IMG/VR virus record: IMGVR_UViG_3300008120_000112
Coordinates: 1-41,444 of that record
DNA from: a virus
Reading direction: 5' to 3' (one strand)
DNA: 41,444 nucleotides
Numbering within the stretch: position 1 is the stretch's first letter; each line of letters opens with the position of its first letter. This document shows positions 26,683 to 34,978 of the stretch, one piece after another. The translations under genes were made by a program, and so were the position numbers. A model generated the notes under the pieces. That model saw only the letters and a list, made by a program, of their open reading frames with translations. It made no database searches and had not been told where the DNA came from.

Positions 26683-27498
26683 ATGGAAGTGAAGATCGTC
26701 AGGGGAATGCCGGCCGCGGAGTATCACGCGGTGCGCGCAGCATCGTCGACTCGGCTGAAGGAGATTCTCCGCAGCCCGGCGCATCTCAAGTGGATGGACG
26801 AGAACGGGAAGACGGCGGATTCGCTTGCGCTCGGCGAGGCGTTCCACATGGCTACGCTGGAGCCTGAGAAGTTCTTCGAGCAGTTCATCGTCATGCCGAA
26901 GTACGACCGCCGGACGAAGGACGGTCGCGCCGCGTTCGACATGTTCCGCGACGCCAACGCCGACAAGAAGGTGATCGATCAGGACGACTACAACTCCGTC
27001 TGCTCGATGCGCGACGCCATCATGGACCATCCCGCCGCCCACGACCTGCTCTCGATGCGGTCCGAGACCGAGCTCTCGCTGTTCTGGACCAACATGCTCG
27101 GACAGCCGTCCAAGGCTCGGATCGACGCGTACAGCGACCTAAGCCGGTGCGTGGTCGATCTGAAGAGCACGGTGTCTGCGGATCCCGGAGAGTTCGCTCG
27201 ATCGGCCTTCAAGTACGGCTACCACCTTCAGGCGGCGTGGTATCTCGATGCCGCTCGCATGGCGGGGCTCAAGACCGATTCAATCGTCTTTGTCGCCGTC
27301 GAGAAGACGCCGCCGTTCGGCGTCGCGTGCTACAGGTTCGACGAGGATTCCATCGATGCCGGCCGCGTCTCCTACATGCGGGCTATTGCGATCCTCCATG
27401 CGTGCGAGAGTTCGCGCGAGTGGCCGGGCTATTCGCCGATGATCGAGACCATCCGTTTCCCGAAGTGGCGCACCCCTGAAAGAGAGGAAGTCCTGTGA
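26683..27498 (+). CDS. Exonuclease VIII-like nuclease (PD-(D/E)XK)
   Basis: 271 residues. ETELSLFW (about 128-135), KARIDAY (144-150), VVDLKST (157-163, the D and K of the PDDEXK core) and [14 protein letters not shown] (177-190) are the ordered motifs of the RecE C-terminal / DUF3799 family. It degrades double-stranded DNA ends to leave a 3' single strand for the annealase. The ATG at 26683 has GAGG upstream. The stop overlaps the start of the Bet-type gene, as expected for a Red-like pair in one operon. Confidence 0.85.
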   Translation: MEVKIVRGMPAAEYHAVRAASSTRLKEILRSPAHLKWMDENGKTADSLALGEAFHMATLEPEKFFEQFIVMPKYDRRTKDGRAAFDMFRDANADKKVIDQDDYNSVCSMRDAIMDHPAAHDLLSMRSETELSLFWTNMLGQPSKARIDAYSDLSRCVVDLKSTVSADPGEFARSAFKYGYHLQAAWYLDAARMAGLKTDSIVFVAVEKTPPFGVACYRFDEDSIDAGRVSYMRAIAILHACESSREWPGYSPMIETIRFPKWRTPEREEVL

Positions 27499-28385
27499 GC
27501 AACCTGGCACGAATCAATCTCGACGATGGAAAGATCGGTCTGATCTCCCGGACCATCGCGAAGGGCAGCAGCCCTGATGAACTAGAGCTCTTCATTGCGA
27601 TCTGCCGTCGCACCGGGCTCGACCCGTTCGCCCGACAGATCTACGCGATCCGTCGGTGGGACGGCCGCGAGCGACGCGAGGTCATGCAGACGCAGGTGTC
27701 GATTGACGGCGCACGCCTTGTTGCGCAGCGCAGCGGCGAGTACGCCGGTCAGGACGGCCCGTACTGGTGCGGTGAGGACGGCGTGTGGCGCGACGTTTGG
27801 CTGTCGAAGGTTCCTCCGACCGCGGCTCGCGTAGGCGTGTCCCGGAAGGGCTTCGTCGCGCCTCTGTATGCGGTGGCGCTCTGGTCTGAATACTGCCAGC
27901 GGAACAAGGAAGGTCAGCCGACCGGACAATGGCCGCGCATGCCTGCGCTCATGCTCGCCAAGTGCGCCGAGATGCTCGCCTTGCGCAAGGCATTCCCAGC
28001 CGAGCTGTCCGGGCTGTACAGCGCCGAGGAGATGAGCCACGCCGACGAGGCTCCGGCATTCTCCCCATCCGTCCTGAAGGCCGCGCATTCGGCCGAGGAT
28101 GCCCGCCAAGACGATGGGCATGACGATGCGCCCGAGGAGGCCCAGGACGAGGCCGCGACTCCTGCGGCATCCCAGGCGCCCGCAATGATGGCTCCGGCCG
28201 ACATCCGGGCGATGTTGAAGGCTCTTTCGTCCAAGGGGCTGACTCTCGACGACCTGCGTTCGGCAATGGCGAAGGCCGGGTTGTCCGGAGGCGAGAACCC
28301 CGACGGGTGGCCGGCCGAGTGGGCTGCTCGCATCAAGTCGTGGATCAAGTCTCAGAAGAGCCGAAATTCCGAAACGAGTGCCTGA
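27495..28385 (+). CDS. bet: Phage recombination protein Bet-type single-strand annealing protein
   Basis: 296 residues from a GTG that overlaps the exonuclease stop (GTGA). The Redbeta/Bet family sequence is plain: [55 protein letters not shown] and [22 protein letters not shown], then EEM. The C-terminal 100 residues are Ala- and Glu-rich and end in a small helical domain (about 230-295), probably a protein-contact module. It anneals complementary single strands in recombination and replication. A strong terminator-like hairpin follows. Confidence 0.92.
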   Translation: MSNLARINLDDGKIGLISRTIAKGSSPDELELFIAICRRTGLDPFARQIYAIRRWDGRERREVMQTQVSIDGARLVAQRSGEYAGQDGPYWCGEDGVWRDVWLSKVPPTAARVGVSRKGFVAPLYAVALWSEYCQRNKEGQPTGQWPRMPALMLAKCAEMLALRKAFPAELSGLYSAEEMSHADEAPAFSPSVLKAAHSAEDARQDDGHDDAPEEAQDEAATPAASQAPAMMAPADIRAMLKALSSKGLTLDDLRSAMAKAGLSGGENPDGWPAEWAARIKSWIKSQKSRNSETSA

Positions 28386-28392
28386 CTCCGAC

Positions 28393-28428
28393 GGGGGCGG
28401 TGAGGTAGGTGGATGCCTCATCGCCCCC
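28393..28428 (+). terminator. Terminator-like hairpin after bet
   Basis: GGGGGCGGTGAGG (28393-28405) pairs with CCTCATCGCCCCC (28416-28428), 13 pairs with one G-U and a 10-base loop. The following tract is only GGTTCC, so termination may be partial. Confidence 0.65.
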
Positions 28429-28504
28429 GGTTCCTTGCACTCAATAAAGAGATAGAAGGGCATTTCGGAAACAGCATGAAACAAGCCGATTCCGAGGTCA
28501 TGGT

Positions 28505-28541
28505 GTAGCGGCTACGCTACATCGAGTAGCGGGTACGCTAC
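28505..28541 (+). promoter_or_regulatory. Two tandem palindromes upstream of the RepL-like gene
   Basis: GTAGCGGCTACGCTAC (28505-28520) and GTAGCGGGTACGCTAC (28526-28541) differ at one base, and each is an inverted repeat of GTAGCG/CGCTAC around four bases. They start exactly 21 bp apart, two helical turns, so bound proteins would lie on one DNA face. They end 11 bases before the ATG at 28553. They could be autoregulatory operators or iteron-like sites for the initiator. Confidence 0.7.
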
Positions 28542-28552
28542 AGGTGGACGTT

Positions 28553-28972
28553 ATGCAGCGCAGGATCGCGCAAATCGACCAAAGCACCGGCGAGGTTCTC
28601 GAAGGCGTCGTCGCGTTCGTTTCGTCGAAGCGGCGGAACGGCTTTGGCAAGGAGTGGTTTGCGATGGGCATGAATGCGGCAATGGAATTCGCTGTCCGGA
28701 AGTTCTCCGAGTCGGACTACCGAGTCCTGTGGGCGCTGCTTGCCAGGTTGGATTTCGAAAACCACGTCGCCATCGGACAGACGGAGCTCGCGACGCTTCT
28801 GAGCATGCATCGCGTGACGGTCAATCGAAGCATCCGAAATCTCGTTCGGGAAGGCGTGCTTCTCGAAGCAGGAACCCGTCCGAACGGGTATCGTCTCAAT
28901 CCGAACTTCGCATGGCGAGGATCCGGTCGATCGCACCGGGACGCTCTGAGCCATCTGAAGCTCGTCAAATGA
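28553..28972 (+). CDS. RepL-like winged-helix replication initiator
   Basis: 139 residues. A winged helix is visible: SESDYRVLWALLARLDFENHV, then IGQTELATLLSMHRVTVNRSIRNLVREGVLLEAG and YRLNPNFAWRGSG. The phrase 'YRLNPNFAWRG' is characteristic of the RepL family found in plasmids and phages, which start replication. The start is ATG 28553 with AGGTGG five bases upstream. A GTG at 28544 is also in frame. The tandem palindromes just upstream suggest either autoregulation or an origin. A plain transcription regulator with the same fold is the alternative. Confidence 0.65.
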   Translation: MQRRIAQIDQSTGEVLEGVVAFVSSKRRNGFGKEWFAMGMNAAMEFAVRKFSESDYRVLWALLARLDFENHVAIGQTELATLLSMHRVTVNRSIRNLVREGVLLEAGTRPNGYRLNPNFAWRGSGRSHRDALSHLKLVK

Positions 28973-28987
28973 ACCTTTCCCCTGATG

Positions 28988-29019
28988 GCCCTGTCTGCCT
29001 CGCGGCAGATGGGGCTTTT
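28988..29019 (+). terminator. Rho-independent terminator overlapping the next gene's start region
   Basis: GCCCTGTCTGCC (28988-28999), loop TCGC, GGCAGATGGGGC (29004-29015) and TTTT (29016-29019). Twelve pairs including two G-U. It ends three bases before the ATG at 29023. Confidence 0.7.
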
Positions 29020-29022
29020 CCT

Positions 29023-29724
29023 ATGAGCGAAACACAGATCACCACCGCGGAAATCAGCAGGCTCGAACACCTCGAACGTGTCATCGAGAACGGGATGCGC
29101 TCGTTTCTTGAGGTCGGCTCGGCCCTCGCCGAGATCCAGCAGAGCCGTCTCTACCGTGCGCAGCACCTGACGTTCGAGTCGTACTGCCAGGAGAGATGGG
29201 AATTCACCGCATCCCGCGGCCGGCAGCTCATCGCTGCGGTAGGCGCGATCGCGTCCCTGCCAGACGACCTTCCCAAGCCGGTCAACGCGGCGCAGGCCCA
29301 AGCGCTTGCCAAGGTCGCGGAGGACGAGCGAGCGGACGTGTGGCGCGAGGCAATCGAGGACGCCGAGGTCGACGGTCGCACCGTGACGGCGGCTGATGTC
29401 GAAGGCGCTTCGCGTCGTCGGGCCTCGTCGAAATCCGAGTCGCTCGGTCAGTCTAACATCGATGCGGTCAATCCCGTGTTCGACGAGCTGCTCGCGACCA
29501 TACGGAAGGCCACATCCCTTGCGGACGATCTGTCGAAGTCGAGCGCGTCCGCATGGCTGCTGACTTCAGGAGCAACTCTGCTGAAGCATCTGCGCGACGC
29601 GAAGGATCATGTGATGGCTGCTCGGCCCGCCGCGGCATGCCCGGAATGCGGAGGACATGGATGTCGCAAGTGCCTCGACACGGGATGGGTGAACAAGGCC
29701 CGTTTGCAGACCCTGAAGAAGTGA
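29023..29724 (+). CDS. Phage/plasmid helical protein with C-terminal zinc motif
   Basis: 233 residues from ATG 29023, or 251 if translation begins at ATG 28969, which overlaps the previous stop (ATGA) but would read through the terminator hairpin. The N-terminal region (ERVIENGMRSFLEVGSALAEI, then SRLYRAQHLTFESYCQERW and ASRGRQLIAAVGA) matches a family I recall from phages and plasmids without a proven role. The C-terminus has a DnaJ-like Cys cluster CPECGGHGCRKC. It could be a DNA-binding or replication accessory protein. Confidence 0.65.
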   Translation: MSETQITTAEISRLEHLERVIENGMRSFLEVGSALAEIQQSRLYRAQHLTFESYCQERWEFTASRGRQLIAAVGAIASLPDDLPKPVNAAQAQALAKVAEDERADVWREAIEDAEVDGRTVTAADVEGASRRRASSKSESLGQSNIDAVNPVFDELLATIRKATSLADDLSKSSASAWLLTSGATLLKHLRDAKDHVMAARPAAACPECGGHGCRKCLDTGWVNKARLQTLKK

Positions 29725-29969
29725 TGACCACGAACACCCTGACCGTCCTTGCAGTCGTGAACCGCGTGTTCCCGCAGCCGATGTCCGAGCAGCAGGCGAG
29801 CATGCGGCGTGAGATCGTCATCGGGTTGTGCCGCGACAGGTTTACGAGCAGCTGGGATCACTTGGCGCGCCTGACCTGCGAGACGCCTGAAAGCGTTCGA
29901 GACCTCTGGCTGTCATGGAACAGACGGCCGGCGAAGTTCCGCCAGGAGTGGCAGAACCTGTTCAAGTAG
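29724..29969 (+). CDS. Small hypothetical protein upstream of the helicase
   Basis: 81 residues, not recognised. Alpha-helical, with several Trp and Arg residues near the end (VRDLWLSWNRRPAKFRQEWQNLFK) that could bind nucleic acid. The ATG at 29724 shares one base with the previous stop (TGATG). It ends eight bases before the helicase start, so it is in the same operon. Confidence 0.6.
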   Translation: MTTNTLTVLAVVNRVFPQPMSEQQASMRREIVIGLCRDRFTSSWDHLARLTCETPESVRDLWLSWNRRPAKFRQEWQNLFK

Positions 29970-29977
29970 GAGCCATC

Positions 29978-31654
29978 ATGCAGTTGAGGCCATATCAGAG
30001 GGAATGCGTGTCTCGGATCTGCGAGAAGCTCAGGGAGGGACGTAGCACGGTCGCGGTGCTCGCGACCGGACTTGGCAAGACAGTCGTGTTCTCCGATGTC
30101 ATTCGTCTCGGATTGCAGCGCGAGGGTCGGCGAGCGATCGTCTTGGCGCATCGCGAGGAGCTGATCATGCAGGCGGTCGAGAAGATCCGTGAGGTCACCG
30201 GGCTTGAGCCGGCGATCGAGATGGGCGACTACAGGTCCATCGAGGACGGGGTCTACGGTCGGTCGTCCGTCGTCGTATCGTCCATACAGACGCAGACTGC
30301 TCGCAGCGGCGACGGCCGTCGCATGGAGCGATTCGACAACACGCACCCTTGGATCGTCGTCGTCGACGAGTGCCACCATGCGGTCAGCAAGTCTTACAAG
30401 GACGTGATCGCGCACTACATGTCGCATCCGGAAAGCAAGCTGCTTGGCGTGACTGCGACTCCCGACAGGCTCGACAAGAAGGCGCTTGGTCAGGTGTTCG
30501 ACACGGTCGCGTACCAGTTTGATGTATCCGATGGGATACAGCAGGGCTGGCTCGTCCCGGTCAGGCAGCGGTTCGTGCAATGCGAGAGGCTTGATTTCTC
30601 CGCTGCCCGCAAGAGCGGCGGAGACTTCCAGTTGAACGACCTTGAGGAGGCGCTTGAGAAGAGCCTGCTTGAGATGGTCTCTCCGATGGTCGAGATCGTC
30701 GGAGACAAGCGCACGCTGATATTCGCCGCGACGGTGAAGCATGCCGAGCGCATCGCCGAGCAGCTCAACCGTCCTGGCATGAAGACGGGCGCGGCGGCGA
30801 TCGTGCATGGAGGGACGCCGCGTGACATCCGCCGGCAACTGTTCCGCGAGTACGCCGAGGGCAAGCTCCAGTATCTTGTCAACGTCGCGGTCGCGACAGA
30901 GGGATGGGATGATCCCGCCCTCGACGGACGTGGCGTTCAGGTGATCGCCATGATGCGTCCCACGCAGAGCCGAGCCCTGTATGTGCAGATGCTCGGTCGA
31001 GGCACGCGCACGCTTCCGGGCGTCATCGCAGGTAAGGAAGATCCCGAGGACCGCGCGCGGGCGATTGCCGAGAGCGCGAAGCCAAGCATCCTTGTGTTGG
31101 ACTTCCTGGGAAATTCAGGTCGCCACACTCTTGTGCATGCCGGCGACGTGCTGGGCGGAAGCATGGATGACGCCACGTCCAAGCGTTATCACCGGGAATC
31201 GAAGAAGAAGGGCGTCGCGGAGGAAATCGACGTTCTTGAGATGATCAGTCACGCGGAACGCGAGCAGAGGAGGGCCGAGGAGGCGAAGCGTCGGCTGCAT
31301 ATCGTCGGCCGCGCCACGTTCAGGACGCAGGACATCGATCCGTTCGAGGCGCTCGGGATCGTGCCAAGAACCGTTCCTTGGTGGCAGCGCAGGATTCCTG
31401 CGACGGATCGACAGAGGGCGATGCTTGAGAAGGCAGGAATTCCGACGCGCGATCTCGACACCGGACGGGCAAGTCAACTCATAGATCACCTGATGTCGAA
31501 GCCAAGCGAGAAGCAATCTTGGGTGCTCCGTCGCGCCGGCATCGATGCATCGTCCGTGGATCGAAAGAAGGCGAGCGAGCTGATCACGATGATCAAGGGC
31601 GGAAGGGTCGATGAAGCCCGAAATATCGCCGCTCAAGCCGCAAATCCTGTTTGA
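29978..31654 (+). CDS. SF2 DEAD/DEAH helicase
   Basis: 558 residues. Motif I ATGLGKT (29-35), motif II DECH (130-133), motif III TATP (159-162), motif V-like NVAVATEGWDDP and motif VI QMLGRGTR identify a superfamily 2 helicase of the type common in phages. An RPYQ at the N-terminus is the Q-like motif. The C-terminal about 90 residues add a module (PATDRQRAMLEKAGIP, then TGRASQLIDHLM) often seen at the end of phage DNA enzymes. AGGAG sits six bases before the ATG. It presumably unwinds forks or recombination intermediates. Confidence 0.9.
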   Translation: MQLRPYQRECVSRICEKLREGRSTVAVLATGLGKTVVFSDVIRLGLQREGRRAIVLAHREELIMQAVEKIREVTGLEPAIEMGDYRSIEDGVYGRSSVVVSSIQTQTARSGDGRRMERFDNTHPWIVVVDECHHAVSKSYKDVIAHYMSHPESKLLGVTATPDRLDKKALGQVFDTVAYQFDVSDGIQQGWLVPVRQRFVQCERLDFSAARKSGGDFQLNDLEEALEKSLLEMVSPMVEIVGDKRTLIFAATVKHAERIAEQLNRPGMKTGAAAIVHGGTPRDIRRQLFREYAEGKLQYLVNVAVATEGWDDPALDGRGVQVIAMMRPTQSRALYVQMLGRGTRTLPGVIAGKEDPEDRARAIAESAKPSILVLDFLGNSGRHTLVHAGDVLGGSMDDATSKRYHRESKKKGVAEEIDVLEMISHAEREQRRAEEAKRRLHIVGRATFRTQDIDPFEALGIVPRTVPWWQRRIPATDRQRAMLEKAGIPTRDLDTGRASQLIDHLMSKPSEKQSWVLRRAGIDASSVDRKKASELITMIKGGRVDEARNIAAQAANPV

Positions 31655-31679
31655 CACCATCAAACAAAGCCGATATGCT
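31651..31679 (+). promoter_or_regulatory. Sigma-70-like promoter for the sigma-like gene
   Basis: -35 TTGACA (31651-31656, overlapping the helicase stop codon), a 17-bp spacer and -10 TATGCT (31674-31679). A transcript would begin near 31686, 30 bases before the ATG at 31716. Confidence 0.65.
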
Positions 31680-31715
31680 TTCCATGTGAACGAGTCGCGG
31701 GAGCGAGGAGTTCAC

Positions 31716-32180
31716 ATGCATGAGAAGCCGGGCATATGGGACCGATATCGGATCAGTCTTCGCACCGCAGAGTTTGCGTTTCGCAAGCTTGGTCGGAATT
31801 CGATCGACGGGAAGGAAACCCACGACATCGCGATGCACTCCCTCTTCTCTCCCGCGTGGAGCGTCCATCGCGTCAGGCTCGACGTAATCGACGCCTACCG
31901 GAAGGAAAGAGGAAGGCGAGCGCGAACCGGAGAACCGCTCCGGCGCAAGTTCCAGCAGATCCCATCCGACCTCGCCACCCGCGATCCGCCTCATCATCCG
32001 GACGACTGGATGAATGCATGGACCATGACGGAAGCCGAAAAGCGCGTGGCCGTTCTGATCGCCGCAGGATTCACCAAGACGGAAACCGCTAAATGGCTTG
32101 GAATCACACAGACTGCTGTCTGGGACGCGCTCAGACGCATCGGCCAGAGGAAAGAGAACTGCAAAGGAGAACGGCAATGA
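31716..32180 (+). CDS. Sigma-70-like small protein
   Basis: 154 residues. Residues about 10-70 resemble region 2 of sigma-70 factors (a run ending VRLDVIDAYRKERGRR, similar to the 'R..a.d..R' of the -10-contacting helices). Residues about 100-142 hold a helix-turn-helix like region 4 (TEAEKRVAVLIAAGFTKTET, then AKWLGITQTAVWDALRRI). ATG 31716 is taken because GAGGAG lies five bases upstream. An in-frame ATG at 31611 lies inside the helicase gene. It could direct host polymerase to phage promoters. A plain HTH regulator is the alternative. Confidence 0.55.
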   Translation: MHEKPGIWDRYRISLRTAEFAFRKLGRNSIDGKETHDIAMHSLFSPAWSVHRVRLDVIDAYRKERGRRARTGEPLRRKFQQIPSDLATRDPPHHPDDWMNAWTMTEAEKRVAVLIAAGFTKTETAKWLGITQTAVWDALRRIGQRKENCKGERQ

Positions 32181-32461
32181 TTCAGAGCAACAGGATTGAC
32201 GGCGAGCTGAAGATCGGTCTCGATATCTCGGATCTCGACATCGACAAGCCGGCGATGGAGCTCGTGGCGGGCGTGTATGGACACTCTCTCGGAGAGGACG
32301 ACGAGCCGAGCGTCACGCTCTTCACGCGTGCTCCTGGAGACGACGACGGCTGCGAATCGCTGTGGATCATTTCGGTCCGCAAGCTGCGCGCCCTCTGCGA
32401 CATGGCCGAGTCGCAGCATCGTCTCGGCGTCCTTCAGCTCGAAGATGGAGGTGACGAGTGA
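32177..32461 (+). CDS. Small hypothetical protein, acidic
   Basis: 94 residues, acidic, with beta-strand-like pattern GELKIGLDISDLDIDKPAME and an Asp/Glu-rich end. No family recognised. AAAGGAG lies upstream and the ATG overlaps the previous stop (ATGA). Confidence 0.55.
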   Translation: MIQSNRIDGELKIGLDISDLDIDKPAMELVAGVYGHSLGEDDEPSVTLFTRAPGDDDGCESLWIISVRKLRALCDMAESQHRLGVLQLEDGGDE

Positions 32462-32754
32462 ACAAGTACCCGTCTTCCGTCATCGAGTTCCACGTTGGTG
32501 AGATCGAGATGTGCGATCGAAGGCTCGTCGACCTGGCGATCAAGGGCAAGAAGATCAGGAAGGACGACGCTGAACTGAGCGCACGCGTCTGGTACGAGTT
32601 CGACGACATGCCGAACTACGTCGACCTTGACCTGCGGGTGCGCACGCCTTCCGAGTACATCGAACTTGCCACGATCCGAATGTCGCTTGAAGAACTTGAG
32701 GCAATCGTCGCCGTGATGCGGAATCGCGTCGAGTCGCTGAAGGTGCAGCCATGA
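32458..32754 (+). CDS. Small hypothetical protein
   Basis: 98 residues from a GTG overlapping the previous stop (GTGA) with GGAGG upstream. The pattern IEFHVGEIEMCDRRLVDLAI, then YVDLDLRVRTPSEYIELATI and a long helix at the end suggests a compact alpha/beta protein. Function unknown. Confidence 0.55.
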   Translation: MNKYPSSVIEFHVGEIEMCDRRLVDLAIKGKKIRKDDAELSARVWYEFDDMPNYVDLDLRVRTPSEYIELATIRMSLEELEAIVAVMRNRVESLKVQP

Positions 32755-32858
32755 TGATCGCCTGGATCATGGCCGGCGCCGCGATGGTGTTCGCCGGCAT
32801 CGCGTGTCTCTCGGTGTTCTGGTTCGACCACGAGGAGGTGAAGCGTGATGACCGATGA
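32751..32858 (+). CDS. Small membrane protein (35 residues)
   Basis: ATG overlaps the previous stop (ATGA). It reads MMIAWIMAGAAMVFAGIACL, then SVFWFDHEEVKRDDR: one transmembrane helix followed by a charged tail. Its end overlaps the next gene, whose ribosome binding site GAGGAGG lies within it. No function known. Confidence 0.45.
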   Translation: MMIAWIMAGAAMVFAGIACLSVFWFDHEEVKRDDR

Positions 32859-33414
32859 CATCGTGGCGCGGCTGCGGTTGACTCCAGTTTTGATTCGAGC
32901 GGATGAGCTAGGACAAAGCAGGATCGACTATGAGGCTTGCAAGAAGTTCGTGAATCAGGAAGGCGTGAAACTCATGCGCGAAGCCGCCGACGAGATCGAG
33001 CGGATGCGGAGCGATGTCAAGGGTGTCAAGGGGCTGCACGAAGTTGTCGAGGCTTGGCGTCTCTATGCAGTCAAGGCCGAACGAGATATCCGTGAGCTCC
33101 GCAATGCCTTGCACGCGGCGATGATTCGCAATCCGCGCGCGATTTCTCCGGAGCAAAGGAAGAAAGACATGTTTGCAGCGCGCACCACCGCAGCGACCTT
33201 CGAGCATCACTCCAATCCTTGGATCAAGACGCTTCAGAATGCGATCGACGAGGCAGACCGCATTCGCGCCGAGCGCGACGAGGCTCGCCGAACCGTCTGC
33301 CATCTGACCGCCGAGCGCGACTCGGAGGAGAGCAAGATGGCCGTGTCCGCGGAGAGCATCGCGGACGAGTTCAAGTGGGAATGCTTCAAGGTCGAAGAGG
33401 AGGAGGAGGAGTGA
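32848..33414 (+). CDS. Coiled-coil hypothetical protein
   Basis: 188 residues (ATG 32848; GTG 32845 is also possible, both served by GAGGAGG). Mostly helical with several heptad-like parts (LMREAADEIERMRSDVKGV, then DEADRIRAERDEARRTVCHL) and a poly-glutamate end. It is not recognised. It sits in a run of small overlapping early genes. Confidence 0.55.
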   Translation: MTDDIVARLRLTPVLIRADELGQSRIDYEACKKFVNQEGVKLMREAADEIERMRSDVKGVKGLHEVVEAWRLYAVKAERDIRELRNALHAAMIRNPRAISPEQRKKDMFAARTTAATFEHHSNPWIKTLQNAIDEADRIRAERDEARRTVCHLTAERDSEESKMAVSAESIADEFKWECFKVEEEEEE

Positions 33415-33461
33415 ATCCCTACCTGATCGAGCAGCCCTGGGTGATTGGACAGACACCATGA
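33411..33461 (+). CDS. Possible 16-residue leader-like ORF
   Basis: GTG at 33411, directly after GGAGGAGGA, opens a frame MNPYLIEQPWVIGQTP that ends at a TGA overlapping the ATG of the next gene (33458). The strong binding site with no other nearby gene to serve suggests it is translated, coupling the two larger genes. Confidence 0.3.
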   Translation: MNPYLIEQPWVIGQTP

Positions 33462-33715
33462 ATAAAAGAGAACTGATCAGCCAGGTGGATGAGTCGGCTT
33501 TGTTCATTGACGGGCAGGATGACGCGATCGTCGGTATCGGAGAGCGTTGTGGTCAGCCGACAATGGTGGTGTACGACAGGAATTTGCTTCATGCCGGATT
33601 TGTGGCGCAAGGCATGACAGAGGAAGAGGCAAGTGAATGGATCGACTACAACATCGCCGGCGCGTGGATTGGCCCGAACACGCCCTTGCTCCTGACGAAG
33701 CTGGAGGACATGTGA
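33458..33715 (+). CDS. Conserved small phage protein
   Basis: 85 residues. GQDDAIVGIGERCGQPTMVVYD, then GMTEEEASEWIDYN and IAGAWIGPNTPLLL fit a small family I recall from several tailed phages, without known function. The ATG overlaps the stop of the 16-codon ORF. Single compact domain. Confidence 0.65.
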   Translation: MNKRELISQVDESALFIDGQDDAIVGIGERCGQPTMVVYDRNLLHAGFVAQGMTEEEASEWIDYNIAGAWIGPNTPLLLTKLEDM

Positions 33716-33921
33716 GCGAATTCGCCGCCGACTCCATCGTCTACATGCGCGCGCGCGTCGCGTCGAACATCAACGAGACCACGCTCGGCAGGGAGTGCGC
33801 CGTGATCGAACCCGTCGACAAGTCGGGGAAGGTCATCGAGGGCGCCTGGCCCTATACCGTTCCGGTGGAATGGTTGATTCCGATCTCCGAGATGCGCCGC
33901 ATCGCAGGGAGGAAGGACTGA
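33712..33921 (+). CDS. Small hypothetical protein
   Basis: 69 residues from a GTG overlapping the previous stop (GTGA). The sequence VYMRARVASNINETTLGREC, then VPVEWLIPISEMRRIAG suggests a small beta domain. Unknown function. Confidence 0.5.
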   Translation: MSEFAADSIVYMRARVASNINETTLGRECAVIEPVDKSGKVIEGAWPYTVPVEWLIPISEMRRIAGRKD

Positions 33922-34772
33922 TGTTCAGCCTGACGGACCGAGCGACGGGTGAGGTCGTCTTCGACGGCATCCGGGTCAGCCGGCGGACGAAGTGCCCTAT
34001 CTGCGAGCATGACAGCTGGTGTCTGATCGACATCGCGCGAGGAGTCGCCATCTGTCAGCGCATCGAGAGCGACCGCAAGATCGGAGATGCGGGTTGGATG
34101 CATCGTGGGGAGAATGTTCCTCGCTCGACTGCCGTGGAACATAGGGATCAGGACATCCCCGAGATGATCTCCGCGGGTCAGATGCAGGCGCGTTTCCTTC
34201 GGCAGGGATCGCCTCGCCTTGGGCTGCTCGCGCTGTCTCTCGGTCTTTCTAGGGAGTCTCTTGAGCGTCTCGGCACGGGGTGGAACGGAAGCGCGTGGAC
34301 GTTCCCGATGCGGAACCATCGCGAGGAGATCGTGGGGTTCCGGACCCGTCTTGAGAGCGGTCAGAAGCTTGCCATCAAGGGAAGCCGTAGCGGCATGTTC
34401 ATTCCGGAGCGCCGCACGAAGGATGAGGTTTGGATCGTCGAGGGTCCGACGGATGTCGCCGCGATGATGGACATGGGCATGAACGCCATTGGCAGGCCGT
34501 CCTGCCGCGGACAGGAAAAGGAGATCGTTCGATGGATTCGCGGAACGAGGACGGCGGTCGTGGTCGCCGACAACGATGGACCCGGTCTTGGCGGCGCCGA
34601 CGCCCTGGTTCGGATGCTGCATGGGTCGGTGAGCAGCGTGGCGATGATCCTGCCCCCGTGGGGGATGAAGGACGCGAGGGAGGTGGCGAATCACGGTGGG
34701 ACGAGGTCCGATTGGCTGGCACAGCTCACGGCTTCAAGCGAGCGGAGGAGTACGAATGGCCGGCAAGCGTGA
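33921..34772 (+). CDS. DNA primase with zinc motif and TOPRIM domain
   Basis: 283 residues. A zinc-binding part near the start has C25, C28, H30, C34 and C45 (CPICEHDSWC, GVAIC). The TOPRIM core follows: VWIVEGPTDVAA with Glu174, and VVVADNDGPG with Asp217 and Asp219. This is the layout of a short bacterial-type or phage primase, although no separate helicase domain is fused. It would make primers for replication started by the RepL-like protein. The ATG at 33921 directly abuts the preceding gene. Confidence 0.82.
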   Translation: MFSLTDRATGEVVFDGIRVSRRTKCPICEHDSWCLIDIARGVAICQRIESDRKIGDAGWMHRGENVPRSTAVEHRDQDIPEMISAGQMQARFLRQGSPRLGLLALSLGLSRESLERLGTGWNGSAWTFPMRNHREEIVGFRTRLESGQKLAIKGSRSGMFIPERRTKDEVWIVEGPTDVAAMMDMGMNAIGRPSCRGQEKEIVRWIRGTRTAVVVADNDGPGLGGADALVRMLHGSVSSVAMILPPWGMKDAREVANHGGTRSDWLAQLTASSERRSTNGRQA

Positions 34773-34978
34773 AACTGACGGGCATGGAGACGCCTCGCGA
34801 CCTGGAGTATCTCCACTACATCGCGACGGCCGGTCAGATCGACGAGGTGATCGCGAGACGCCGGTTCGGAAAGACGTGCGCTCCGGCGATGTGGGCGCTG
34901 ATCCATCTCGGGCATCCGATCGTCGAGACGAACGACCGGGGGGGCAGGCGATGGATGTGGCTGGCCGCGATCGAGTGA
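34769..34978 (+). CDS. Small hypothetical protein after primase
   Basis: 69 residues from a GTG at 34769 overlapping the primase stop (GTGA). MKLTGMETPRDLEYLHYIAT, then FGKTCAPAMWALIHLGHPIV has an HTH-like helical look, with a beta hairpin near the end (NDRGGRRWMWLAAIE). No clear ribosome binding site nearby, so coupling to the primase is likely. ATG 34784 is an alternative start. Confidence 0.5.
   Translation: MKLTGMETPRDLEYLHYIATAGQIDEVIARRRFGKTCAPAMWALIHLGHPIVETNDRGGRRWMWLAAIE

Noticed and set aside
31611-31715. Longer start of the sigma-like gene
   Set aside because: It lies inside the helicase gene and before the promoter. The ATG at 31716 has GAGGAG.
34430-34768. Upstream part of the frame ending at 34978
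   Set aside because: It overlaps the primase TOPRIM region in a different frame and has shadow composition.
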